A stretch of 55,175 nucleotides of DNA from the NCBI GenBank assembly GCA_016208915.1, contig JACQXE010000082.1, positions 1-55,175 on the forward strand, given 5' to 3'. The position numbers were made by a program, and so were the translations under genes. The DNA is from Nitrospirota bacterium (GTDB lineage: Bacteria > Nitrospirota > Thermodesulfovibrionia > Thermodesulfovibrionales > UBA1546). Shown here in pieces: positions 20,368 through 28,452 of this stretch (the stretch's first letter is position 1; each line of letters starts with the position of its first letter). A model generated the notes under the pieces. That model worked only from the letters and a program-made list of their open reading frames with translations. It ran no database searches and was not told the DNA's origin.

Positions 20368-21399
20368 ATGAATATTAAAATGTTAGTAAGGCCTAATATT
20401 CGGTCTTTGTCAGCATACGAGGCAAAGGAGATTCCATGCAGGGTGAAGCTTGATGCGAATGAAAGCCCTTATGGATTTAAAATAGATGATGCTGTTCTGA
20501 AGCAGATAAAGACCAATCGTTATCCTGATCCAGAAGGCAAAAAAATAAAACAAATTATTTCTAAAAATCTTGGAATAAAACCTGCGAATATCCTTCTGGG
20601 TAATGGCTCTGATGAACTTATTTATTATCTTATAACCACGTTCGGAGGTCCTGTTCTTTATCCCACGCCCACCTTTTCCATGTATGGGATCATAGCAAAG
20701 GCGCTTAAGGAAAAATGTATAGCTATCAAGTTGGATAATGAGTTCGATATTGATATCGAAGCTGTTTTAAAAGCCATAAAAAAGGATAAACCAAGATTAA
20801 TATTTCTGAGCTCTCCAAACAATCCGACCGGAAACTGTTTCTCCTCAGAAAAGATCCTCAAAATTATCGGGATGTCAAAAGGGATTGTGATTGTTGATGA
20901 GGCGTATCAGCCTTTTTCAAGCGAAAGGGGTTTTCTTCCATTGCTTAAGGATTATAGGAATCTTGTGATTATGAGGACACTTAGCAAGATTGGAATGGCA
21001 GGCTTAAGAACAGGTTTTTTAATAGCTGACGCAGAAATAACAGAAGAAGTAAATAAAGTAAGGTTGCCATTTAATGTTAATTCTTTATCGCAGGCAATCG
21101 CATCTAAGGTTCTTAAGGACAAAGGCAAATTAAACTCTTTTATAAGGTCAATTGTTTCTGAAAGGGAGAGATTGTTTGAAGAAATGGAAAAGATAAAGGT
21201 AATAAAGCTGTATCCCTCAGAGGCTAATTTTATTTTATTCAGAACAGGAAATGCAGATAAGGTGTATCAGGAGCTTTTGAGAAAAGGCGTGCTTGTGAGG
21301 AACATGAAGGGAGTTGTGAATGGTTGTCTAAGGGTTACGGTAGGGACAAAAAAAGAAAATGAAGTTTTTCTTAAAGCGCTTAAAGAGGTGGTATTATGA
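20368..21399 (+). CDS. hisC: Histidinol-phosphate aminotransferase
   Basis: A 343-residue PLP-dependent class I/II aminotransferase, converting imidazole acetol phosphate to histidinol phosphate. It has [12 protein letters not shown] and [12 protein letters not shown] near the N-terminus, [24 protein letters not shown] and the Schiff-base lysine in [14 protein letters not shown] (about 204). The frame is open back to 20284, but homology begins at [14 protein letters not shown], so ATG 20368 or ATG 20380 fits best. It overlaps hisB by 4 bases (ATGA). Confidence 0.95.
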   Translation: MNIKMLVRPNIRSLSAYEAKEIPCRVKLDANESPYGFKIDDAVLKQIKTNRYPDPEGKKIKQIISKNLGIKPANILLGNGSDELIYYLITTFGGPVLYPTPTFSMYGIIAKALKEKCIAIKLDNEFDIDIEAVLKAIKKDKPRLIFLSSPNNPTGNCFSSEKILKIIGMSKGIVIVDEAYQPFSSERGFLPLLKDYRNLVIMRTLSKIGMAGLRTGFLIADAEITEEVNKVRLPFNVNSLSQAIASKVLKDKGKLNSFIRSIVSERERLFEEMEKIKVIKLYPSEANFILFRTGNADKVYQELLRKGVLVRNMKGVVNGCLRVTVGTKKENEVFLKALKEVVL

Positions 21400-21983
21400 G
21401 AAAGGCAAAGATTGAAAGAAAGACAAAAGAGACCAGTATCAAATTAGAACTGAATCTTGACGGTTCAGGGCGATATTCAATCAGCACCTCTATCCCATTC
21501 CTTGACCATATGCTTTCCCTGATGAGCAAGCATGGACTTTTTGACCTGAGACTTAGGGCAAAAGGTGATATTGGTATTGACGACCATCATACTGTTGAGG
21601 ATATAGGGATTGTTCTCGGTAAGGCAATAAAGCAGGCGCTGGGAAATATGAAGGGGATATCACGCTATGGTCAGGCATCAGTGCCTATGGATGAGACTCT
21701 TGCATCTGTCAGCCTTGATGTAAGCGGAAGGCCTTATCTTGTTTATAATATAAATTTTCCTAAAAAAGCAAAGATTAAGGATTTTGACCCTGACCTTATC
21801 GAGGATTTTCTTCAGGCATTTGTGAGCAACAGCAGTATTACTCTCCATGTAAACGTGATGTACGGCAGAAACATCCATCATATGATTGAGGCAGTTTTTA
21901 AAGGACTCGGAAGGGCATTAAGAGAAGCTGTTTCAATAGATAAACGGATAAAGGGAATTCCGACGACAAAGGGCTTGATATAG
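21396..21983 (+). CDS. hisB: Imidazoleglycerol-phosphate dehydratase
   Basis: A 195-residue monofunctional IGPD (no phosphatase domain), manganese-dependent, for the sixth step of histidine synthesis. The metal-ligand motifs are [13 protein letters not shown] and [34 protein letters not shown] is also typical. It overlaps the hisC stop by ATGA, showing translational coupling. Eleven bases after its stop a structured repeat begins. Confidence 0.97.
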   Translation: MRKAKIERKTKETSIKLELNLDGSGRYSISTSIPFLDHMLSLMSKHGLFDLRLRAKGDIGIDDHHTVEDIGIVLGKAIKQALGNMKGISRYGQASVPMDETLASVSLDVSGRPYLVYNINFPKKAKIKDFDPDLIEDFLQAFVSNSSITLHVNVMYGRNIHHMIEAVFKGLGRALREAVSIDKRIKGIPTTKGLI

Positions 21984-21994
21984 CCAAATTAGAG

Positions 21995-22144
21995 AGGCAG
22001 GGTATGGTATTCGAGCGGTTTTATTTTGCTGATATGCCGACAGTAAGTTTTTTTAATAATCGAGAGGCAAAATACCTCGGAGGCCGTAAGGACCGACCTG
22101 CCTGCCGGCAGGCAGGGAATGAGCGAGAATGCTATACCTTGCCT
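21995..22144 (+). repeat. Structured repeat element, copy 1 (after hisB)
   Basis: Terminal arms AGGCAGGGTATGGTATTC (21995-22012) and GAATGCTATACCTTGCCT (22127-22144) form an imperfect stem. Inside, TTATTTTGC pairs with GCAAAATA, and CCTCGGAGGCCGTAAGG forms a further arm. Copy 2, inverted, is at 45953-46125 and shares most of the core. Copy 1 carries a nested 20-nt palindrome (22097-22116) absent from copy 2. Confidence 0.85.
22097..22116. repeat. Perfect 20-nt palindrome nested in the structured repeat
   Basis: CCTGCCTGCCGGCAGGCAGG is self-complementary. Its position in copy 1 corresponds to an uninterrupted GCCGAGAATGAG in copy 2, so it looks like an insertion. Confidence 0.8.
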
Positions 22145-22166
22145 AATATCCAATAAGGGAATATTC

Positions 22167-22832
22167 ATGTCATTGATTTCTAAAATTCCGCTTCATGAGA
22201 TTAAGTATGTCCTTCTTGATATGGACGGCACTCTCCTCGATAAATATTTTGACGACTATTTTTGGGAGCATCTTGTCCCTGAAAAATATTCTGAGAAGAA
22301 CGATATTACATTCGGCAGGGCAAAAATAGAGCTTTTTAAGAAATATAAGCATCACGAGGGAACGCTTAATTGGACGGACATAGATTTCTGGTCAAGGGAA
22401 CTCGATCTTGACATCCCAGCGCTGAAAGAGCAGATAAGGCATATGCTAGATATTCATCCGCATGTAGAGGATTTTCTTAAAATGCTTCGAAGGCATAAAA
22501 AGAAGGTTTTTCTTGTTACAAATGCCCACTATAAGGTACTTGACATGAAACTTAAGAAGACAGAACTTGGGAAATACTTTGACACAACTATAACGTCGTT
22601 TGAGATGGGATATCCCAAGGAGATTCCTGAATTCTGGAAGAAGGCTGAAAAAAGGCTCGGCTTTGATAAGGATAAGGCGCTGTTTATTGATGATACAGAG
22701 GAAGTATTGAGAGCAGCAAAAGAGTACGGTATTAAATATATACTGCATAAGGTAGTAGCAAGTTCAAAACAAAAACCAAAACTCTCAAAGGATTTTATGC
22801 ATATATTTGATTTTAAGGAATTAATGGAGTGA
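22167..22832 (+). CDS. HAD-superfamily phosphatase (YrfG/GMP-IMP nucleotidase-like)
   Basis: 221 residues from ATG 22167, which follows AAGGGAATATTC; an upstream in-frame start at 22119 would translate repeat sequence. HAD motif I is LLDMDGTLLD (nucleophile aspartate), motif II VFLVTNAH, a conserved lysine in GYPKEIPEFW and motif IV ALFIDDTEEVLRAAKEYG. The alpha-helical cap (residues ~25-95) and the closing VASSKQKPKLSKDF resemble the YrfG nucleotidase subgroup. The substrate is inferred only. It lies between hisB and nadB, flanked on both sides by structured repeats. Confidence 0.85.
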   Translation: MSLISKIPLHEIKYVLLDMDGTLLDKYFDDYFWEHLVPEKYSEKNDITFGRAKIELFKKYKHHEGTLNWTDIDFWSRELDLDIPALKEQIRHMLDIHPHVEDFLKMLRRHKKKVFLVTNAHYKVLDMKLKKTELGKYFDTTITSFEMGYPKEIPEFWKKAEKRLGFDKDKALFIDDTEEVLRAAKEYGIKYILHKVVASSKQKPKLSKDFMHIFDFKELME

Positions 22833-22850
22833 AAAGTTTAATAGACAGGA

Positions 22851-23004
22851 TTGGATTCCGCTTGCTACGAGATTTTTCGACAGTTCTAATCTCTTTCCAC
22901 TACAGCTTCGAAACTCGCCTTTCAGGCTCAGACAGTCGAAGCTGTTTAACGCTTCAATTCGCTAAGAACTGTTACCGAAAAATCTCTGATGCCGCTTAAT
23001 CCAA
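22851..23004. repeat. Large imperfect hairpin element between HAD gene and nadB
   Basis: The left arm (22851-22887) begins TTGGATTCCGCTT and ends CGACAGTTCT. The right arm (22965-23004) begins AGAACTGTTACCGAAAAATC and ends CTTAATCCAA. The two pair over ~37 positions with a few mismatches. An inner perfect stem CAGCTTCGA/TCGAAGCTG (22903-22911, 22936-22944) makes it a branched fold. It contains no coding sequence and looks like a MITE-type or structured RNA repeat. Confidence 0.8.
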
Positions 23005-23033
23005 CCCTGCCTATAGAGAAATGTGAGAGATGA

Positions 23034-24605
23034 ATGAAAACTGAAATAATTGATTATTTAATCATTGGAAGCGGGGTTGCTGGACTCAGGGCTGCGATAG
23101 AGCTTGCGCCTTTTGGGGATGTCCTTGTGGCTACAAAGGATATGCCAACAGAAAGCAGCACTGAATATGCACAGGGAGGCATTGCTGTTGCCCTCAGTGA
23201 CGAGGATGAGGTTGGGATACACTATGATGATACGCTAAGGGCAGGTGACGGTCTATGCAGGGAAAAGGCTGTAAAAATTCTTGTTGAAGAGGGTACCGAG
23301 AGAATACGCGAGCTTATTTCATGGGGCGCTGAATTTGATAAAGCAGGCACAAAGCTCGATTTTACGATAGAGGCAGCACATTCACGGAGAAGGATTCTCC
23401 ATGCGCATGGCGATTCCACAGGCAAGGAACTCGAACGCGTGCTTTTAAACAAGGTGCGTTCTTTTCCCTCAGTGAAAAAATATTCATTTGCATTCACTGT
23501 TGATCTCATAGTGGGCGAGGGCAGGTGTTATGGCGCTTATGTACTGAAAGATAGGAAGATAATTGCTGTCCTTGCAAAGGCAACAGTTCTCTGCACAGGA
23601 GGTGCAGGCCAGATATTTCTGAGAACAACAAATCCATTAGTGGCAACAGGTGATGGCATTGCAATAGCACTCCGCTCAGGCGCACTGCTTGAAGATATGG
23701 AGTTTGTGCAGTTTCACCCTACAAGCCTATATTCGCCGTATGCCCCGCAATTTTTGCTCAGCGAGGCTATGAGAGGCGAAGGCGCAATACTGAGAAATAT
23801 AAATAAGGAGCCCTTTATGAAGAATTATCATAAAGACGCAGAGCTTGCTTCAAGGGATGTAGTATCAAGGGCAATAATATCAGAGATGGTTAGGACGCAG
23901 AGTAATCATGTATATCTTGATATGACCCACCTCGAGAAGAATTTTGTCCAAAAAAGATTTCCAAAAATCTATTCTACATGCCTTCAGTATAATTTAGACC
24001 TGACAGATACCCTTATCCCTGTATCCCCAGCAGCCCATTATATAATGGGAGGCGTCAAGACCGATAACAATGGCGCTACAAGTATAAAAGGGCTTTATGC
24101 AGCAGGAGAAGTGGCCTGCACCGGCGTGCATGGCGCGAACAGGCTTGCAAGCAACAGCCTTCTTGAAGGGCTTGTTTATGGTGCGAGGGCAGGCAAGGCA
24201 GCTTTAGAGTTCGGAGTTCGAAGTTCGAAGTCAGGAATCCCTGAGGTTACAGGAGAGTACATTCCAACTTATCATTCCATTCCTGAACATGATGAGATAA
24301 GAAGAACATTAAGAAAGCTTATGTGGGAAAGGGTAGGGATAATAAGATGCAGAGAGTCTCTCGATGATGCTATAAGAAGTCTTTCTGAGTGGTCATTCAT
24401 TCTCGATAAGGCATTTTTTACAAGGCGCGAACTGGAACTGAAGAATATGCTCACAGTGGCTATAATAATTACAGAATCTGCATCTTTAAGAAAAGGAAGT
24501 GTTGGTGCGCATTACAGGTCTGATTTTAAGGAGAAGGGAGAAAACTGGCAGAAGCATATTATGTGTGAAAAAGAAGATAATGCTATACGTTGTAACATTG
24601 AATAG
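23034..24605 (+). CDS. nadB: L-aspartate oxidase
   Basis: A 523-residue FAD enzyme oxidising aspartate to iminoaspartate, the first step of bacterial NAD synthesis. It has the FAD dinucleotide fold DYLIIGSGVAGLRAAIELA, then ESSTEYAQGGIAVA, the AAHSRRRILHAHGDSTGKEL region, LEDMEFVQFHPT, and the C-terminal FAD motif YAAGEVACTGVHGANRLA plus NSLLEGLVYGARAG. After this, a repeat-derived stretch (GVRSSKSG, 24207-24234) is inserted before the helical C-terminal domain. nadA and nadC are not adjacent. Confidence 0.96.
   Translation: MKTEIIDYLIIGSGVAGLRAAIELAPFGDVLVATKDMPTESSTEYAQGGIAVALSDEDEVGIHYDDTLRAGDGLCREKAVKILVEEGTERIRELISWGAEFDKAGTKLDFTIEAAHSRRRILHAHGDSTGKELERVLLNKVRSFPSVKKYSFAFTVDLIVGEGRCYGAYVLKDRKIIAVLAKATVLCTGGAGQIFLRTTNPLVATGDGIAIALRSGALLEDMEFVQFHPTSLYSPYAPQFLLSEAMRGEGAILRNINKEPFMKNYHKDAELASRDVVSRAIISEMVRTQSNHVYLDMTHLEKNFVQKRFPKIYSTCLQYNLDLTDTLIPVSPAAHYIMGGVKTDNNGATSIKGLYAAGEVACTGVHGANRLASNSLLEGLVYGARAGKAALEFGVRSSKSGIPEVTGEYIPTYHSIPEHDEIRRTLRKLMWERVGIIRCRESLDDAIRSLSEWSFILDKAFFTRRELELKNMLTVAIIITESASLRKGSVGAHYRSDFKEKGENWQKHIMCEKEDNAIRCNIE
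24207..24234. repeat. In-frame short repeat within nadB
   Basis: GAGTTCGGAGTTCGAAGTTCG followed by AAGTCAG is a low-complexity 'agttcgaagttcg' unit, read as EFGVRSSKSG at the boundary between the FAD domain and the C-terminal helical domain. Confidence 0.6.
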
Positions 24606-24657
24606 ATTGCTGTCAGCAGGTAAACTAATTTTTTCACTAATAGCGGAGAGTTGAACT

Positions 24658-26100
24658 ATGAACATCAGAAAAGCAAAGATCGTCTGCACAATAGGACCTG
24701 CGTCAGGAAACAGAGAGATGCTCCGTTCTCTAATTAAGAATGGAATGGATGTTGCTCGTCTAAATTTTTCGTACGGAGACCATAAATTCCACAGGAATAT
24801 TGTAAGGCTGATAAGGAGAGAATCTGAAAAAAATAAGAAGCCTGTTGCCATACTGCAAGATCTGCAGGGTATTAAGATAAGGGTCGGAACTCTCGCCAGT
24901 GGAGCGGTTGAACTTAAAAAGGGGACTGAGATATTCCTCCATGAAGGTGCAGAGACAGGTAATAGCAGGCATATATTTGTCTCATACCCTGCTCTTAGAA
25001 AAGATACAAAAATAGGCGACAGGATACTTTTTGACGACGGACTTATACAGACCCGTGTAATAGGCAAGAGCCGTGACAGTGTCAGGATAAGGATTACAGA
25101 AGGCGGAATATTAAGAGATAAAAAAGGCGTAAATCTTCCGGATATGAAGACCACGCTCCCTGCATTTACTGAAAAGGACAGGAACGACCTCAAATTAGGT
25201 TTGGAGATGGGTGTTGATTATGTGGCACTTTCATTTGTAAGAAGTGCAAAGGATATAAGGCTTGTAAAAGACTGGATTATGAAAAGACATAAGATAATGC
25301 CTCTCATTGCAAAGATTGAAAAACCAGAGGCTCTTGATGACATTGATAATATACTTGATGAGGTAGAAGGGATAATGATCGCGAGAGGCGATCTCGGAGT
25401 TGAGACCTCACCTGAAAAAGTTCCTGTTATCCAGAAGATTCTTATAAATAAGGCTAATGAGAAAGGCAAGCTCGTTATAACAGCGACCCAGATGCTTGAG
25501 TCTATGACAGAACATATGAGGCCGACAAGGGCAGAGGCAGCAGATGTTGCAAACGCTGTTATTGATGGAACTGATGCACTTATGCTTTCAGCAGAGACTG
25601 CAACAGGAAAATATCCTTTAGATGCAGTGGAGATGATGAACAAGATAATAAGATATACAGAATCAGAATTCAAAATTCAGTCTCCTTCGGCGACTCGCCG
25701 AAGCGAGAAGCCAGAACTAAGAATGAATGGTATGAATTTTTCTGCGGCTGTTGCTGAGGCTGCATGCACTGCAGCAGAAGATATCAAGGCAAAGGCTATT
25801 GTTGCATTCACCCAAACAGGGTTCACGGCAAGGCTTGTCTCAAAATTCAGGCCGAATGTTCCGATAATCGCTTTTACGCCCTATCTTGATATTAAACACA
25901 GGATGTCTTTATATTGGGGAGTAATTCCATCTCTTATGCGGCATTTGTCAAACACAGATGAAATGATAAAAGAAGTGGAGAAGTCCCTGCTTAATTCTCA
26001 TATAGCAAAGAAGGGCGACCATATTGTTATTACAGCAAGTTCGCCGCTATTAACACGTGGAAAGACTAATCTTATGAAACTGCACAGGATTGGCGAGTAA
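24658..26100 (+). CDS. pyk: Pyruvate kinase
   Basis: 480 residues; converts PEP and ADP to pyruvate and ATP. The N-terminus is RKAKIVCTIGPASGNREMLR, followed by GMDVARLNFSYGDH (family usually LNFSHG), KIEKPEALDDIDNI, IMIARGDLGVE and ATQMLESM with RPTRAEAADVANAV. The C-terminal effector domain begins after a 22-residue repeat-derived insert (25667-25735) and contains AIVAFTQTGFTARLVSKFRP. The last ~80 bases are duplicated downstream at 26910-27005. The start follows AGCGGAGAG. Confidence 0.96.
   Translation: MNIRKAKIVCTIGPASGNREMLRSLIKNGMDVARLNFSYGDHKFHRNIVRLIRRESEKNKKPVAILQDLQGIKIRVGTLASGAVELKKGTEIFLHEGAETGNSRHIFVSYPALRKDTKIGDRILFDDGLIQTRVIGKSRDSVRIRITEGGILRDKKGVNLPDMKTTLPAFTEKDRNDLKLGLEMGVDYVALSFVRSAKDIRLVKDWIMKRHKIMPLIAKIEKPEALDDIDNILDEVEGIMIARGDLGVETSPEKVPVIQKILINKANEKGKLVITATQMLESMTEHMRPTRAEAADVANAVIDGTDALMLSAETATGKYPLDAVEMMNKIIRYTESEFKIQSPSATRRSEKPELRMNGMNFSAAVAEAACTAAEDIKAKAIVAFTQTGFTARLVSKFRPNVPIIAFTPYLDIKHRMSLYWGVIPSLMRHLSNTDEMIKEVEKSLLNSHIAKKGDHIVITASSPLLTRGKTNLMKLHRIGE
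25667..25735. repeat. Palindromic repeat inserted in frame in pyk
   Basis: The core CTTCGGCGACTCGCCGAAG (25685-25703) is a perfect 8-bp hairpin with loop ACT, bracketed by AATTCAAAATTCAG and a 'gaactaagaatgaatgg' tail. It is read as IQSPSATRRSEKPELRMNG between the pyruvate kinase barrel and its C-terminal domain. Confidence 0.75.
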
Positions 26101-26118
26101 CAAGAATTAGCTCAAAAT
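26023..26118 (+). repeat. Direct repeat A: native 3' end of pyk
   Basis: 96 bases covering the last pyk codons, stop and 18 bases beyond. They match 26910-27005 with about four mismatches. Confidence 0.9.
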
Positions 26119-26193
26119 TACATCACTTTCTTTCTTACCCTTGGCCTTCCATGTTTTCGGCACTTCTGTGATTTTGACTATTGCAGTTTAAAT
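26118..26193 (-). pseudogene. Possible remnant of a RAYT transposase C-terminus
   Basis: On the minus strand a short frame reads KCRKHGRPRVRKKVM and then stops at 26118. This resembles the basic tail of REP-associated tyrosine transposases (the intact one here ends RRRGRPKKEMRG). A stop codon interrupts the frame a few residues upstream. The rest of 26194-26393 has no gene; it contains GGGGAAATGGACGTCTATAT and a nearby TTTTGGACGT, of unknown role. Confidence 0.35.
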
Positions 26194-26426
26194 GGGGAAT
26201 AGGTAATATTGAGGGGAAATTGGGGAAATGGACGTCTATATTTAGAGGTTTTTTGGACGTGTTATGATTTTATGGGCATGATGAGGACATGAGAGAGAAT
26301 GTTATTATCCATAAGTTTTATAATAAGCGGGAAGGATAGGGAGAAGAAAATGTCAATAATCAAGTCTGACCGTAACATCCACTGTGTTAAACTTTGAGTG
26401 AATCTGAAGAGCAAGGAGGCGATACC

Positions 26427-26723
26427 ATGAATAAAGAACGGGCACTTGAGATATTAAGGAAGAATAGTGATATTCTCCGCGGCTTTCATGTGAAGGCTCT
26501 ATATCTGTTCGGCTCTCTTGTGCGCGGTGATGAAAAGCAGACAAGCGACGTTGATCTGCTCGTGGAGTTTGAACCTGAAGCGCAGGTCGGGCTGTTCGAG
26601 TTTTCACGTCTTCAGCGGACGCTGTCGGAAATGCTTGGATGTGAAGTTGACTTGGCGACCCCCGATGCCCTGCACAAAGCGCTGAAGGGACAAATCATGG
26701 AGGAAGTCGTCCGTGCCGCTTAG
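26427..26723 (+). CDS. MntA-type minimal nucleotidyltransferase antitoxin
   Basis: 98 residues from ATG 26427, which follows a strong AAGGAGGCGATACC. It has the nucleotidyltransferase motif YLFGSLVRGDEKQTSDVDLL, i.e. GS-x-(A/R)-G then DxD, and a later CEVDLATPDAL with a third acidic position. MntA proteins AMPylate HepT toxins to neutralise them (family knowledge). It overlaps the HepT-like gene by 11 bases. Confidence 0.9.
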   Translation: MNKERALEILRKNSDILRGFHVKALYLFGSLVRGDEKQTSDVDLLVEFEPEAQVGLFEFSRLQRTLSEMLGCEVDLATPDALHKALKGQIMEEVVRAA

Positions 26724-26940
26724 GGACTGGCTGTTCCGGATAAACGATATCATGGACGCCGTCTCCGCCGTCGAACAGTATATCAAAGGCATGTCTTATG
26801 AAGACTTCACTGCAGACCGAAAGACTGTAGATGCGGTGATCAGGAACCTGATCATCATAGGCGAAGCTGCCTCTCATATTCCTGAAGAAATTTCCCTGAG
26901 TCACCCCGAATTGTTATTACAGCAAGTTCACCGCTATTAA
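26713..26940 (+). pseudogene. HepT-like HEPN toxin, truncated by recombination
   Basis: From GTG 26713 the frame gives a HepT N-terminus: RDWLFRINDIMDAVSAVEQY, then MSYEDFTADRKTVDAVIRNL and IIGEAASHIPEE. It breaks at HPE, where sequence identical to the 3' end of pyk begins (26910), adding LLLQQVHRY out of frame. The missing half should contain the R-x4-H catalytic motif of HEPN RNases, so the toxin is presumably inactive. It is still coupled to the intact antitoxin gene by overlap. Confidence 0.85.
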
Positions 26941-27005
26941 CACGTGGAAAGACTAATCTTATGAAACTGCACAGGATTGAATAGTAACAAGAATTAGCTC
27001 AAAAT
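26910..27005 (+). repeat. Direct repeat B: duplicated pyk 3' end
   Basis: A 96-base near-copy of 26023-26118 (about 96% identical by eye), including the pyk stop region and the downstream CAAGAATTAGCTCAAAAT. It fuses into the truncated hepT frame. Confidence 0.9.
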
Positions 27006-27066
27006 GCTTTCCTTTTTCCCCTAACCCCCTGATTAATAAGTAAAAATTTAAAAGAAAAAATTCCTC

Positions 27067-27094
27067 TTGACAGGAATTAATTTTGTGATATACT
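27067..27094 (+). promoter_or_regulatory. Near-consensus sigma-70 promoter of the surface-protein island
   Basis: TTGACA (27067-27072), a 16-base spacer, TATACT (27089-27094). The predicted start is ~27101, 56 bases before the first gene at 27157. All genes to 41804 are co-directional, so this may drive a long transcript. Confidence 0.65.
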
Positions 27095-27156
27095 TTTTAA
27101 TATAAAGTAATACAATATAATAAAATGAAAGACAAATATATAAATATGGAGGTAAG

Positions 27157-27390
27157 ATGAAAAGATCAAGAAAGAAAAAAGAATACAGGTATGCCACATC
27201 CTTTACCATGAGATTCGATTCCTTTACCCTTGCGATGCTCGAAAAAATCGCCCATGACGAAGACAAGATGAGGCCGGAGGTAATCCGTGCAGCAGTCAAA
27301 TACCTTTTTATAAAGAAATACGGATTGCCAGAACTGGAGAATCTTAGAAAAGAATATCGGCCTGAGATTTTGAGGGAAAGGGAAGGGTAA
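27157..27390 (+). CDS. Small ribbon-helix-helix-like protein
   Basis: 77 residues with a very basic N-terminus (MKRSRKKKEYRYATSFTMRF) and a pattern suggestive of a CopG/Arc RHH fold: a beta strand (TSFTMRFDSFTLAML) then two helices (EKIAHDEDKMRPEVIRAAVKYLFIKK). GGAGGTAAG precedes the start. It is the first gene after a strong promoter and overlaps by one base an upstream reading of the next gene, so it may regulate the island. No toxin partner is present. Confidence 0.7.
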   Translation: MKRSRKKKEYRYATSFTMRFDSFTLAMLEKIAHDEDKMRPEVIRAAVKYLFIKKYGLPELENLRKEYRPEILREREG

Positions 27391-27431
27391 TGGGAAAGAT
27401 TAAATTGAAGCAATTTTATATGGAGGGGAAG

Positions 27432-28298
27432 ATGACGAAGATAGCGATTATTTTGGCAGCATTGATGTTCGTTTTTGTTTTGACATCTGGCAGCCATGCA
27501 GGTTTATTAAAAAGTACTATCCCTACCGGCAAAGAAATCAAAGACCCATACCTTGAGCAACTATTCGCACCTGAGTTTCCTTATGAGAGTATAAAGGTTA
27601 TTGAGACGAAAGAAGGGAAAAGATACGTGATTATCAAGGCAAAAGAAACTGTTAGCGATGAGACACGCCTGCATTATGAGGAGAATACTCTGCGTAATAG
27701 AGGAATTGTCATTTTCAGATCAGGCAGTCCAAGAACTGATGAGCTTTTAATCTCAGAGATGAGGCTATACAGGAAAGTTTCTGAGATACCGTATGTGGTT
27801 GAATATTCTGAGGTTAAAGGAGATATCATAGAACTTAATCGCAAACGCAAGGTTGAAAGTGTAGTGAGAAATGAAGGCAAATACTTAATAGTATTGATTG
27901 ACAAAAATTTTGGCAAAGTATTTAAGAAAGTAGAGATATATCCTGAAAAAGATGCAAATTGCCCTGAACCTCCTTTTGTAGGGAAATACCCTAATTCAAG
28001 GAGTATTTCATGTACAGAAAAAAACAAATTAATTTCATTTGTTTATGTTTCAAAAAATAAGGCAGAGGATATTTATAATTTTTACAAAGATAGACTTAAT
28101 GCCCATTATAAGGAGGTAGGCTTTAATTTTCCCGAGAGAGCGTGGAAGTATTCGGGGGGGTTACATAACCTAGGAATGCAAATTGAATCTACTGAAGTTG
28201 CTAATTTAGGGAAATTCTTCAATCTTTTGAAGAAAGAATCTTTTATAAAATCACCCCCCCCCCTCAAATGGTATGGTCTTTCACATTATTATTACTAA
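27432..28298 (+). CDS. Secreted protein of unknown function, C-terminus frameshifted at a C10 tract
   Basis: ATG 27432 follows ATGGAGGGGAAG and starts a signal peptide (MTKIAIILAALMFVFVLTSG, cleavage probably after SHA). The mature part is mixed alpha/beta with no recognised domain. The present frame ends in SPPPLKWYGLSHYYY at 28298, after a run of ten C (28254-28263). With nine C the frame would continue to TAA 28405-28407, reading NGMVFHIIITKIGLKPTIED and then YSFIEVYYSISPEHIEK. That is clearly protein-like. The gene is therefore either phase-variable, inactivated, or affected by a sequencing error. Confidence 0.75.
   Translation: MTKIAIILAALMFVFVLTSGSHAGLLKSTIPTGKEIKDPYLEQLFAPEFPYESIKVIETKEGKRYVIIKAKETVSDETRLHYEENTLRNRGIVIFRSGSPRTDELLISEMRLYRKVSEIPYVVEYSEVKGDIIELNRKRKVESVVRNEGKYLIVLIDKNFGKVFKKVEIYPEKDANCPEPPFVGKYPNSRSISCTEKNKLISFVYVSKNKAEDIYNFYKDRLNAHYKEVGFNFPERAWKYSGGLHNLGMQIESTEVANLGKFFNLLKKESFIKSPPPLKWYGLSHYYY
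28254..28263. repeat. Homopolymer C10 tract in coding sequence
   Basis: Ten consecutive C in the 3' part of the secreted-protein gene. Loss of one C (or gain of two) restores a longer reading frame. A G-run (about 7) lies ~100 bases upstream in the same gene. Confidence 0.85.
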
Positions 28299-28452
28299 AA
28301 TAGGTCTAAAACCCACAATCGAAGATTATTCCTTTATAGAAGTATATTATTCAATAAGCCCTGAGCATATTGAAAAAACGAAAACGCTATATTCAGAGAG
28401 GGAATAATGATGAAAACAAAAATACTTATTATATTTTTTATAAGCAGAAGAA

